A stretch of DNA of 64,000 bases from positions 4,867,221-4,931,220 of the forward strand of contig CM030711.1 of NCBI GenBank assembly GCA_017979445.1, given 5' to 3'. A program made the translations under genes and the position numbers. This stretch comes from Akebia trifoliata. Taxonomy: Eukaryota > Streptophyta > Magnoliopsida > Ranunculales > Lardizabalaceae. Of this stretch, positions 37,759-49,903 are shown piece by piece (positions within the stretch are counted from its first letter, which is position 1; every line of letters starts with the position of its first letter). The notes under the pieces were generated by a model that had not been told where the DNA came from, did not search any database, and was given only the letters and a program-made list of their open reading frames with translations.

Positions 37759-38648
37759 ACCAACCCTTGCCCATCACTAATGATAATCAAAGGAATCTCC
37801 TAACAACAACCCAAATAAATAATTCTTAAAAACTTTATTAAAACTGTAGTCATTTAAATATGATTATATGTTTTTTTTATAAGAAAATACCATTCCACTC
37901 CAGAAGATGGAACACTCAACTTGAACAACAATAAAATGACAATGATAACACTATACCTGCAGAAGAATGGCATTTACAATTCAACAGAAAGAGAGAAAAA
38001 ATTGGACAATGGGTAGATTACCTGAAAATGTGTTCTAGGACAAAAATTTCCACCGTTCTACGACCCAGCTTTGTAAGCCGCCTTTCATCGCGCTCAATGG
38101 AATCATTGTTGCAGTCTTCTCCAGAATTTCCATCCTACATAACAAAGATAAAATTGTAGAGGAAACACGATCATATGCTGATATTTATACCATTGAGGGA
38201 GATGAAAAAATAGAATTAACAATATTTGCAAGCTAGGCATACAAATGATGCTACTTTCAATCATTCCACAACCCACACATATGCACACAAACACTATGAA
38301 AACTTCATAACAAAGAAAAACTTCCAACAAATTGTTTGCTTATTACTGTAGTGTTTCATTAAGCAATAGAAACCCAATACAAGTGACCTCAATGGCCCAC
38401 TGCTCCGAGGTTTAAGAAGCTACAACATATTTTATATATACATTGAGAACTGGCATCCACAAAAATGTCCAATTCACTCCACGAGGAAAAAAACCATATA
38501 ACTTAAATATTAGGTAAAAGAATATCAGAGAGAAAGAAGACAATAGTTTGAAGCTAGAAAGTGAAAGAATTACTCAGGAAGTATTGATCAGATAGGTTAA
38601 ATTTTTTGATTTGCCATTTCCTAATATTTTCTTTTATATTATGTTAAA

Positions 38649-39069
38649 GGGTAAATTACGCTTTGACCCCTAATAGTTTAGTGTAATTCTATGTTGACCC
38701 CCTAACATTTTCACAATTACACTAATCTCCCCTAAAGTTATCAAAAGGATTCACTTAGACCCCTTTTGTCAATAAAACATTTTAGAAACGCGTTTTTTAC
38801 TTTTAATAAAGATTATTTTACCCTTTTTAATGGTTGAGAAAGAAAGAATCACCAAAATTGCATTAGGGGTTGAGAATGGGGGAATCACCAAAGTGAAGTT
38901 TTATTCAGTTTGGGATTTTACCATTTTAAAATTTAATTATTTTTACAATGAAAAAAATAAAAATTAGAGGGTTAAAATGGTAGAATAGCATTGGAACACT
39001 AACACAATTTCTGACTAGCGAGATAAGTGAAATTATCAGTAGGTTAAGGGGTCCACATGTAATTTACCC
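38649..39069. mobile_element. Mutator-like MITE, copy B
   Basis: Orthologue of 18195-18618: 421 bp, ends GGGTAAATTACGCTTTGACC and ATGTAATTTACCC, with 9-bp direct repeats TATGTTAAA on both sides (38640-38648 and 39070-39078). Confidence 0.85.
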
Positions 39070-40579
39070 TATGTTAAATGCTTAGTGAGGAAGCAACAAG
39101 TATTAGAACAAAAAGATTTTTGTGCGTGACACTTACGAATTCAGTTCGAAGATAAAAGACATGAAATCCAAATTCAACATTTGAAACCATTCATACACAG
39201 ACAAGCAGTAAGCTTTCATAAAGCAACCTGTCAGAATCCAGTCTGATAGTGTGACTTCATGATTAAGACATCAAATAGATATCATTACTTGCCTTAAAAA
39301 AATGACCAACTCCGAGATAGCAGAAAATGACCAACTCCAAGATAAAGTGGCAACACATATGAGTCGCCCTTAGAAAGTTTGAGACATCAAATAGATATCA
39401 TTGCTTACCTTTGTATGGTTCTGAGGACCCTTCTTGTCCTCTGGAGGCAGAGGTTCCAGGGAAGCCCTCTCAAGAAGTAATAACACGTCATCAACCAAAA
39501 CAAACATGTCTTCCTCAACACACACAATAGGAGCAGGTGTTTCCTCAGTGTCCAATAGTTCAATACTCCCTTTCTTGCTCTTACCCTGGCATTCAAGAGC
39601 TTTCAGACCACTGTATAGTGACTCCATCACCAAAGTAGATGTGACTTCCTTCTCTATGAAAAAATGCTTCACAACTACTTTCAAGATCACATCTGTTTTC
39701 TCCTTGGACATGCAACTCTTGACATCTCGGTCAACTTCTGACCAAAAAGCACAGAAACTGCAACCATACCATGTGATAATCTCATGTAAATTTGTATATA
39801 TACATCAATTTATAAGAAAATACAATTTAGTTGGATCATATGATTAATTATGATATAAAACATAAATGGAAATAACTCAAATTTGGTAACCCATCACAGG
39901 ACACTTCTCGGCATGGCTAGGTTGACATTCTTTGCATTAAAAAAAAAAAAAATGCTGTGTTTTCAAAGGTGTTAAGAGGCTTACCTGTGGGAGAGGCTCT
40001 CATAAGACACCTTGAGGATCTTACAAGCAGCACTCTTCATTCCAAAGGCAGCCATGGTACTCAAAGAGACAAGAAAGCTTACGACTCAAGAGACACGCAC
40101 TAGTAAGAGACTATGACCTGGATGAAGATGATAGTGACCATTTAACCAATAAAACATAAGATATTTATGATGTAAACGAGGATGACATTGATTTTGATGT
40201 TTTTGACCAGTTGATGAATCCTAACTCGAACTTATGATTTTGTATCAATTTTTACATTTTGAACAATATAAATCTTTACTATATTGTGGACCTGTGTTAC
40301 TTGTGCATGCATGGATTAAAATAATATGGTTTATTTTTTTTTTTTGATAAAATAAAATCAATATGGGGGTTGGTAATTGATTATTGTAGTTCAGTATGAT
40401 ATTTATATAACACGAGGCTACCACTTAGTAGGAACAAGTACACAGTGTTACCCCTAACTTGACTTTTTCCCTATTTTTTTTCCTTCAATTTTTCCTAGGG
40501 CTGGCAACAGGTGGGGTGTGGGTCAGGTAAGACTTCTATCGACTCCATACCCGAATTAAAATATACACACCCATACCCG

Positions 40580-40829
40580 CAGGGGCGGAGCCAGGATTTT
40601 CTTGTAGTGGGGGCAAACTATGGTTCGTTGTATAGTTGAAGACCTTGAATGGTGGGAAAATTATGTGTTGGAATATACGGTTAGAGGCACGTGAGGGTGT
40701 GGGGGCAAATGGGGAGAGAGGTGAGGGAGTGGGGACAAATGGCGAATGTAATTAGTTGAAAATATAGGGGTGTCTCAATGTTCTGTGGGGGCAATTGCCC
40801 CCACCAGCTCCTTACTAGCTCCGCCCCTG
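40580..40829. mobile_element. hAT-type MITE with perfect 8-bp target duplication, copy B only
   Basis: A 250-bp element. Ends are CAGGGGCGGAGCCAGGA and CTAGCTCCGCCCCTG, giving a 12-bp perfect terminal inverted repeat. It is flanked by direct repeats CATACCCG at 40572-40579 and 40830-40837. The 8-bp duplication and CAGGG ends are typical of hAT. The empty site is visible in unit A near 20180 (CACCCATACCCGATTTC), so it inserted after the duplication. Confidence 0.93.
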
Positions 40830-41202
40830 CATACCCGCTTTCTTACCCGAATTTTAGGAAGATAACCAAATCCAAAATTTTACACAAGTTTTAGGGAGGA
40901 AATAGTCTCATTGTAATGGAGAATATCATAGGGACTACCAACAGGAAAAGTTATTATATACGTAGTTACCAAGTCGGAGTTTGGAAATAAGTCGGCAAGA
41001 GGAAAAATCGATAACATTGGGAAATAAAAAAATCGAAGAAAAAAAACTGGGGAAAAAGTCAAGTTAGGGTTAACACAGTGTACTTGTTCCTACTAAGTGG
41101 TATTCTCATGTTATATCATTAAATATCATATTGAACTATAATAATCAATTACCAATCAACCCCCATATTAATTTTATTGAACTAATATATATATATATAT
41201 AT

Positions 41203-41583
41203 GGGTCCCGTTCCCCACCCTAAGCTTTACCCTACACTTTAACAAACGTGTTTTGTCCTACAAGGGTTAGAAGTTTTGGAATAGGCTGATTTTTGGTGAG
41301 GATGATCTCTATGGTGAGGAGATCATCCTCACCAAAAATCAGCCCATTCCAAAACTTCTAACCCCATCAAAAATGGTTTACAAAAAATGGACGGTCCACG
41401 ATTTTTCAACTTGTAAACATGAGGTTAAAAATTTCGGAATGGGCTGATTTTTGGTGAGGATGATCTTCTAATCATAGAGATCATCCTCACCAAAAATCAG
41501 CCCATTCCAAAACTTCTAACCCATGTAGGACAAAACATGTTTGTTAAAGTGTAGGGTAAAGCTTAGGGTGTTGAACATTTCCC
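41203..41583. mobile_element. Double-hairpin MITE, copy B only
   Basis: Outer inverted repeats of about 80 bp (GGGTCCCGTTCCCCACCC ... ; right end TTAGGGTGTTGAACATTTCCC), flanked by TA repeats. Inside are two near-perfect hairpins, 41264-41365 and 41422-41522. Both are built on GATTTTTGGTGAGGATGATC and its complement. The core is shared with the MITE at 26319-26554. The empty site is in unit A near 21980-22005. Confidence 0.85.
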
Positions 41584-42879
41584 TATATATATATATATGA
41601 TTTCATCCATGCATGCACAACAAGTAACACAGGTCCACATTGTAGGCAAGATTTATATTGTTCAAAATATACAAAAAGATACAAACATAAGTTTGAGTTA
41701 GGATTCATCAACTGTTCAAAAACATCAAAATCAATGTCATCCTCATTTACATCATAAATATCTTATGTTTTATTGGTTAAATGGTCAGTATCATCTTCAT
41801 CCAGGTCATATTCTCTTACTTGTGCATCAATTTCATATATCATTTTTCTTGATTTTATTGTAAAGTTTGCGTCTCTTTTTGGCATATTTTGACAAAGGCA
41901 AATGCATTAGGGGAATGTGTTGTACTTTTCTCAGTTTTTTTATATCATTTCACAATTGCACCATTTTTTTGGGTTCAGATCCTAGGACTGGTAATACCAG
42001 AAAGAAAACTATACCACCTCACCAAGGTGGTCCCTTCACATTACATTCAACTTACATATGATCTCAGGCTCATTCTAAAATTCACAAGCCAAATGAACTA
42101 CCATACAAATAGATACAATTCAAAACTTACCAAAAGATAGTGAAAAATGCATGCATTCAAAAAAAAAATTGTTTCATTCCAGTATCTCGGGATACAAAGA
42201 CATCTAGGCCAAAACATCCAGAAATGAAATTGAAACGTGGAAGTGCGGACTTGGAACTAGCAATGCACAAGACCACTTAATTTGGTAGATCCCAAAATAC
42301 GTCCCTTCAATATTCTGAATGGTTTAACAAAAATAATTACTGTCCAAATATTTATCAGTTTTATAATTCTGACATATAGATTCATACCTTGACCACCTAG
42401 CTTTGTCCTCGATTAACTTCCCAAGCTTGCCTCTTCTTTCTTCAACAAAACGCTGAAAAATTTGCTCTACATTTGTCAGATATACCCGAACCAGCTCTCT
42501 CCTATACTGGCAATCAAGGCAACGAAAAGGGCGGTCTGCTTTCACCCTTATTTCCAAAAGCATAAAAGACGTAAAAGCAGAAGTAGTCATTAAAATGTCA
42601 ATTTTCCGGTGAAATCAAAGAGAAAAACAGTGACACTAAGAATAGATCTATTGAATCATAAAAGACCAGAGTCAACAGATATGTAATAGGAGTCTAAATT
42701 ATTTGCAAATGTAAATCACACTATTAGGATGAGCCAATCAAAGAGAGAAGTCAGGAAAAACATCTACATTGCCAAATCAAATATCTAATAACAGTAAGAC
42801 AAACAAAAGTTGATGTAATTGCCACCTTAAAACCCAATTACCAAGTGAAAATTCTCAGAACGCCTAAAAGTGTGGAATA

Positions 42880-43870
42880 TAAATTAATTTGGGATTTCTT
42901 TTGAAATGGGTTCGTTCATCAAGACATTCGGAAGTTAAATCTCATGAGGTGAAAATTGGTACACAAACTAGAAAAATTGGGAGGTCTGGGAAGTTTAGAT
43001 CAATAAATGAAGCATTATTAGCAAAATGGATTTGGGAGTATGAGGTAGAATGATCACAGGAAAAGGGTAATATCTGTTAAACACAGTTCAGTTCCTTCGG
43101 GTTGGGAAAGTGGACAACTGGGAACTCTTATGGATGTAGTGTGTGGAAAGGTATAGCCAATCTCTTCCCCGTGTTCCACAAAAGATTATTTTTTATGGTA
43201 CGCACAGGATCTACATTTCAGTTTTAGGAGGATCATTGGTGCAATTCTTTGCCTCTTCATGCATAATTCTCAAATTTGTTTTCCTTATCTGATAATAGAA
43301 GATACCCATTGTTGAATGCATAGATCGGAATGGGGTGAGGAGATCTCTTGGGATTTTGGATTCAAGAGGAAGTTTAACAATTGGGAGGCTCAATCTGTTG
43401 CCAATCTCCTGTATGAGATTTCCTATATCTCAGTTCTAGTACAGGGTAAGGATCGTAGAACGTACATCTGCTCTAGGTATAGTATGTTCTCAATCAAATC
43501 GTTTAATCACTCACTTGTGTCTGGCCTTCCGTATTCTACATCCAAATTTCCATTACCGTCATAGAGGGGACAAAAGCCCCTTCTAAGGTTGCAATCTTTA
43601 TTTGGTTCTCTACACTGAATAAAATTCTAACAATCGATAACATCATTGCTAGGAGGGTTATTATAGTAGATCAGTGTCCCATGTGCCTTGCCAATGGTGA
43701 GTCTATCAATCACCTCCTAATCGATTACCGTTTGAATTTGGAGTTATTCCATACACCCTTCAAACCATTATCGGTTTTTTTTTGCAGCACCCGTCCTATC
43801 ATTGTTTCAAAGCTGGTTCTCTAAAGTGTCTTTGGGTAGTTCAAAACAAACGGAAAACTTTATCGAGGAG
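42880..43870 (+). mobile_element. LINE fragment, + strand, copy B
   Basis: Counterpart of 23700-24735, with [20 protein letters not shown] open at about 43320-43385 and the zf-RVT-like [15 protein letters not shown] near 43680. It is decayed in the same way, with a few private indels. Confidence 0.7.
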
Positions 43871-43874
43871 GTTA

Positions 43875-44320
43875 TTTATTTATTTTATCTTTTTGAAAGT
43901 ATAAATTTTATAAATATCAAACAAGAGGTACAAACAATGACCGGTCAAGGTGACCAATCAAAACACTTGAATTAGCTATTACATAAGGAGTCTCCCAAAC
44001 CTTGGAACATTGACAAAGGCAATTTAGGAATGACCCAATACACTTTGAAGAGTTGAAGGAAATAGAACCAAATGAGGTAAGAGATTTCACAATGAAACAA
44101 GAAATGGTTGACTGATTCCCCACTCGAGTAGCACATAAAACAATTGGGAGTTACAAAACCTCTCTTGATAAGAAAGTCTAGAGTTGATAATTTGTTATGA
44201 GATGCAGCCCAAGTAAAGAAGCAAAACCTTTGAAGGGACTTTTGAACCCTAGATTAACTTGAAAGGAAAATGTAAAGTGTGGTCACAAAGAATGCCCATA
44301 CCTGAAGCAAAGGAGCTCAC
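43875..44320 (-). mobile_element. LINE 3' fragment, minus strand, copy B
   Basis: Counterpart of 24740-25180. The minus strand again reads through the zf-RVT end ([18 protein letters not shown] shadow frame; CSGE...VDHFLFHC in the main frame), with small indels that break the frame more than in unit A. Confidence 0.7.
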
Positions 44321-45457
44321 ATCAAGGACGTTATTATTGGCATCTTGGGTTTGATGAACTACTACTTTCTAATGTTTAAGTAGTTTTTTTCTTCTTTATT
44401 TTGAAGATTTTGTGTACATGGGGATCTCTATGTAAGGAGTCGAGTTAAGTGCAATTATTGTATTTCTTCTGTGGTGGCTTCAAATATTACATAATAAAAT
44501 TACTTTTACGACATCAAAAAAAAAAAAAAAAAATTGGAAGTGGGCGGTGATTTCTAATGTTGTCAAGTATGCAAAACATATAAAGTTCATACTAATAGAA
44601 GAACCAGAAGACCAAAATTCAATCAAGGTTGAAATTAATTAAAAATGGTGACCAAAAGAGATCCACCAAATTTTAGATCTCAAAAACTAAGTCAAAATAA
44701 GTACGATAAATCAGCAAAACACAAAATCATGAAAATTGAAACACCTGATAACTTGGACTTGAGCCTTTATAATAAGAGTGTTAAGAAAAAGAAACCCATC
44801 TAGAACTTTTGACAACTCCATGAACTTTTTCCACCCCCAGTCATTCTCTTTCTTACAAAATCGGTGCAATGTATCTGCAAAAAACCTCCCTTGTCTGCAT
44901 TAAGCGTAAAAGCATTAAAAGGAAAAGCTCCATCAGATCGACTAACATAATATAACCAACCAACCAGAGTATTTTGACTTTTTTGGATCTTTATTCACCA
45001 CAGATATCGTAAACTGAGCAAAATGGTTCCAGCCTGTTAATATATGGGAACAAAAGAAATTTATGAGATCAGTTATGGACAGCCCAGAAGACCGATCAAC
45101 TAGACAAACATGGAAGTCATTGAATCTATCAAACCTGGAAGTAGTTCGTCATGATTAGCAACACAAAGAAACAAAGAGAGATGGTTGCTGACATCACATC
45201 CTTGGGGGTAAATTAAGATGTACCTGCAAACCCATTTCAACAAGCTTTGATTGAAAATAACAATAACAGGAAACTTTGCATAATATGCATGTCTGTGTGT
45301 TTGCCAATGCTTTGAATGCTAAGCCATGAGGCTAGGGATTTCCCTAGCCCTCAGCAAAAGATGTAAACCTCGCACGAATGCAGATTTTAATAGAAATTTT
45401 CCATTTAAGAATGTTCTGAAAAAGCATTCCTATTTGTTGTTATACTACTATATATAT

Positions 45458-45689
45458 GGGGGCGGTTCAAGAGACAATAGTTGTGACAAAATCTATGACA
45501 ACGGCTTTTTGTAAACCACTGTTGATGGGGTTAGAAGTTTTGGAATGAACTGATTTTTGGTGAGGAAGGTCTCTATAATGGGGAGATCATCCTCACAAAA
45601 AACCAGCCCACTCAAAAACTTCTACCCATAAAAGACATTGAACCATTGTCATAGATTTTATCACAATTATTGTCCCATAAACCGTCCCC
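45458..45689. mobile_element. Palindromic MITE, copy B
   Basis: Counterpart of 26319-26554, ends GGGGGCGGTTCAAGAGACAA and CCATAAACCGTCCCC, flanked by TATA repeats. Present in both units, so older than the duplication. Confidence 0.7.
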
Positions 45690-47879
45690 TATCTATATAT
45701 ATATCACAACGTTTGGGTATGTTTTGATATATTTAAGAATGTTTTGCGAAATATTTTAAAACAAATCAGAAAAACCTAATCTCAGAATGTTTGGTGAAAT
45801 TGTTGTAATTGCGAAAAAAATATATTTTACTTTTGGGTTTATCTATCCTAACCCAAATCATAAACCTAATCTCAAATCATTAATCCTTAACCCAATTCCC
45901 AATCAGATTTCCCTAAGCCCCTATATTTTCTGTTCTCCCCTCACCGTCATGCATCAAAAGATCTCCCAAAACATATCAAATGCAATGTTTTGATACTAAA
46001 TTTAACCATTAAACAGATTTTGTAACTTTTAAAATTCATCAAATAATTAACATTATCTATGATCAAATGCAATGTTTCGAGGCTCCTATGTTTGTTTTGT
46101 AAAATTCGAAACTTTTCTAATAAATAATCATAAAAAAAAAAAAGTAATTTTCAATATTAAACTTATTTTAAACATTAAAAAAAAAAAGGTTTTAATATTT
46201 TTATGAAATAAAAACTAAAATTTCATGAGTTAAAATGAATAGTTTCGCAATGGTTCGATTCCATTTCGGTAGTGGAAAAACAGAAACAAAGGAACTATAT
46301 GAGATTTTAAACATTGGCTTATGATGCACCCAAGTCCCATCATACGCAACAGTCTCAGTCTATACTTTTTAATATGACACTGGTCAAGGCTATTCAATCG
46401 CCTTGAATGGAACATAACTTGAGATAAAATGCAAATTTCTAACCATGGTATTTGTATGAACTCTTTTCGTGATTGTAACCATATTTTAGCAGGTCCATCC
46501 AGGAAATGGTGTGCTAATTGACCATGTATACACTCCATGGTCCATCATATAACTCCAGTTTACTACATGATATGGAACTCTGATCCAAGTCATTTCTTTG
46601 GTCAATTATCAGGGGATAATTGTTAGGGCCAAAAAACAGTATAAACATACAATGTTGTTTCGCTGGGGTATTAACAGTGAGATACACTATTTTCCCAATC
46701 CTCAGGTCAGGGAGACATGCACTTCAGGTGGTCTTGTGCCCTTATGCATATGTGCTTTTTAGACACCTCACTTGGAGGAGCACCTTGAGACATGCATCCA
46801 GTGCCTTTGAAATACATGAACCAATGCATGAATAAAAATTCAACATGCATGATCAAGTACAAAAAAGTGTGAGACTAACAATTACTGATACAGAATTGAA
46901 TAAGCAAAGAATATTTGATGATATAAACTAGATATAGACAAAGCCCAATACCATTGGTACCCGCCAATCTCGAATACGTCACTCCAAAGTTCTCTTTCGC
47001 TTATTTGTGAAAAGTTCTCTATCTTCCACGTATATTTTCCATATAGCTGAGAAGGCTTTGGCCCTGCATAAAGTGAAATCAGCAATTCAATTCACCAGAG
47101 TACTTAACAAGAAAGAATTAAACACAATAGTGAGAAAGGTTTAACATGATAAATTAGGCCTCTCATAGCCATTCAAAATACTTGGGAAGCTGAGATGTCT
47201 TATCAGGCACTTTGAGATGGTGTCAAGAATTCATATTGATCTTTCCAAGTGTTAGATCTCAAAGTGGGTAAAGTGGAAACTTGGAGGTTCTACTAAAGGG
47301 AAAAAAAAGTTTGAGAGATGGCCTGCTTCATGGCGGGAGGGTTGTTCTCCAAAGATGATAGAATCACACTAATAAATTCCCCCTTGCCCACCCTAACTAT
47401 TAATTTCTGTCTCTTTTCTGCTCCAATTTTTGTAGCCGACTGCCTATGTTGTGTAATTGAGATCAATGGATAAAAAAATGCAGTTCGCGTGTGTTTTTTT
47501 ATCAAAAGATAATGGTAATATAATATGTTATCAAAGTGACAACATCCATCCACCATTCCAGATCTCAAAATCTGGCAATCTCATTGGTCACTCTAGCCAT
47601 CATTCGTGATAGATATGTGGAGCTCACTGACAGCCTTCTCTTTCCTCAATCAAGTACAGCCATGTACCAAATCTTACCATATAAGACCTGAAACAGCGCT
47701 CAATCAGCAAAAACATTCCTATGACATATTAATGAAGCAATTTCAGCTTGTAATTCCTTTCAGATTATCAATGACCTCAAAAACTTCAAACAACCAACCT
47801 ATGATCCTATCTTTTCTTTTTTACTCTCTTCTCTCTTTATATGTCTATGTGGTACACTAGATGAAATTCTGACGTGCAA

Positions 47880-48370
47880 GATCTTTATTTTATTTTATTT
47901 TTTAAAAGTATATGATTTATTAGAAGAGCTAATGAAATCCAAAGTTCAAGATGACCATCTTGATACCATAAGTGCTGAAAATACAATAATTAGCCATCTT
48001 GCTTACAAACTGAATCCCATCAATGTAATAAGTCCTCAAAAACTACACCCTTGAACTCCTTAAGGCTCAAACAACTTGCACACTAAAATATATAATTCCC
48101 AAAATGAACGTAATTAGTTCTTGAACTAATTGTCCCTTCCTTTCAAATATGCAGTTCTTCTTCTCCTTCCATAGACCCCAACAAACCACATAGGGAAGTA
48201 AATGATCAAGGCACGACTTTGCCAGGTCTCCAAAAATAATCACACTGCATGAGGGAAACACATATGGTAATGAAATATAGACACAAAATGGGACCACACG
48301 AGCTATGTGATCTCACAATTGATATGGATGTGATTTACAAACTCCCCAACAGATTTGCATAAGGAAAAAA
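47880..48370 (-). mobile_element. LINE 3' fragment, copy B
   Basis: Minus strand frame with [19 protein letters not shown] at about 48115-48190 and a T-rich 3' end near 47890 on +. Counterpart of 29590-30090, better preserved. Confidence 0.6.
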
Positions 48371-49333
48371 AATGACTGAAATTATACCACAATTAATATG
48401 CAAGAGTTGTAACAACCGGTTACCATAAAGAAAACTACTGCCAAGAAAACATGGAATATATAACATACCACAATCATCATCGTCATCATCTGTATCCCAA
48501 TAAGGGAGTGAAGTTGATGGGGTGCTAATCTTGACTTGCTCACAGGACTGCCATTCAGCCAGGGCTTCCCCGCATTGCCCACCACCCGAAATCTCCTCGG
48601 ACGACCTCCCGGCCCCAAAATCTTCACTTGGACTCCCAGTCATAACTCTCTCCGATAAGTTTCCCTCAACACTCTTCACCTATGCATTCACCAGAACACC
48701 AACTCAGAGACGGCAAAATCGAATTCAAAAATGACAATCTTCCACTTATAAACAAGATTTCAAAATCTTGGAAATAAAAATGTTTCAAATTCTCAATTAT
48801 CTACATTTCTGCTGCTGAAAAACAATAACATAAAATAAAAAATCAAACCCCACTTGGAAATCCCAAATGATGGAGAGAAAAAGCAAAGAAAATCCCATTT
48901 TTCAAGAAAAATTTTCTTCAGCCCGGAAACCAAAAACCCTAACCGCATTCCAATTTTTTCTAACAAAATACTAATAAAAGAAAATTCTAAAATAAAAATT
49001 TCAAGAACAAAGCTTAAAACCCCATTTTTACCATAAATTTCTTTATCCCATCTGTTTAAACTCCAAAAACAAAAAACCCACATTTAGAAAACTAATTCCA
49101 GTAAACTCTACAATCCAACAAAATCAATTCCAACGAAAATAAAATTAACAAAACACCCCAAAAACCAAAACTCATCTTCAAAAAACCAACAGATAATAAT
49201 CCATAGAAATCCCAATCTAAACATGCGAAATCGTAGACACAACCCCTTAACACTAACAAGAATCCATACCAAAGGGTAATAAGAATCAGAAGAGGAAATC
49301 CATTTTTTATTTTCTCTGATCAAATCAAAATAC

Positions 49334-49420
49334 CTGGAATGACGAACAGAACTGGCTTCCCCTACAGAAAAGACTAGAAATCAGAGATTTCTATTTCTAT
49401 TTCTCGTTCTAAAATAAAAA
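49334..49420 (-). promoter_or_regulatory. 5' UTR exon remnant of copy B
   Basis: The donor CCAG|GTATTT is kept at 49334/49333, but compared with copy A about 90 bp of leader, including the GA microsatellite, are deleted between 49385 and 49395. The first ATG of the spliced leader is still the one at 48643. Whether a promoter survives cannot be told from sequence. Confidence 0.5.
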
Positions 49421-49903
49421 GATAAAGGAAATTATCAATTTATTAATTGATATAAATGAGAAGCAGATTAACTTGTATTTTCTAAAATAATATTTACTAC
49501 CAATATCATGTAATAAAATTCCCATGTTTCTTGATGTGGTAAACAAAATGGATTAATTCTTTTTCTTTTTTTCCTTTTTCTTTTTTTAAGAATCACTCTA
49601 TTTCATATATTATAAAATTTATAAATTCATAAATTCATTAATAAATCTAAATTTTATTTTCTAATAAAGTCATGATTGAGAAATATTGCTGATAAAAAAT
49701 AAAGTCATAATTGAGAATTACACAAATAGTGAAAATCTTTAAAATGGCCAAAATATCCTTCACTTGTTTTTTAATAATTGTTATTGTCATTAGAATTTTA
49801 TGTTATTTCAATCAGAATAAAATAAATAATAGTGTTTTCGATTTTGTGCTCGTTTCAAAATTAGTAATGAGCTCACTAGGCCAACCTTTGTTTATATATA
49901 TAT

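Larger units (their letters stand above)
40090..41810. mobile_element. Long inverted-repeat element, copy B
   Basis: Arms at about 40090-40500 and 41030-41810 match those of unit A. The left arm holds a hAT MITE (40580-40829) just past its inner end. The right arm is interrupted by the 381-bp hairpin MITE (41203-41583). The loop is shorter than in A because the 20245-21705 stretch is missing. Confidence 0.6.
34534..48643 (-). pseudogene. 3'-truncated MATH/TRAF gene duplicate (copy B), predicted 421-residue MATH-only protein
   Basis: Exons (minus strand): 48643-48469, 47063-46952, 45223-45135, 45033-44965, 44874-44745, 42546-42388, 39757-39409, 38134-38022, 34603-34534. Exons 2-9 have exactly the lengths of copy A (175, 112, 89, 69, 130, 159, 349, 113) with GT-AG sites and no internal stop. 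In exon 10 a GAA codon has become TAA (34534-34536), and two deletions (net 48 bp) follow. Exons 11-13 were never duplicated. The product would keep the acidic N-terminus, the MATH domain (about 69-190) and the [14 protein letters not shown] region, but lose the coiled coil and the Ser-rich tail. Changes at conserved sites (Cys108 to Ser, Trp155 to Cys, His159 to Asn) hint at relaxed constraint. It may be an expressed short paralogue or a young pseudogene; the sequence alone cannot decide. Confidence 0.85.
32855..49903. repeat. Tandem duplication unit B (5' half of MATH/TRAF gene)
   Basis: Direct, collinear copy of 9690-31862. It starts abruptly inside a copia RNase H (LHERTKYIEVD), then LTR, LINE tail, exon 10 and on to exon 1 and the upstream flank, ending at TAATGAGCTCACTAGGCCAA and a TA-rich run near 49903. 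Exons are highly similar by eye; introns are clearly similar with many small indels. Confidence 0.9.

Noticed and set aside
41203..41583. Repeated palindromic units considered as a CRISPR-like array
   Set aside because: Eukaryotic intron, only two units, palindromic MITE structure with outer inverted repeats.
46240..46270. GGTTCGATTCC, resembling a tRNA T-loop (B box)
   Set aside because: No A box at proper distance and no cloverleaf; matched intron DNA at 27785 is also not tRNA-like.
32855..49903. Unit B as a mis-assembled second haplotype of unit A
   Set aside because: It is in direct tandem, lacks exons 11-13, begins at a breakpoint in a copia element, and carries its own insertions and a stop; still, only long reads can fully exclude it.
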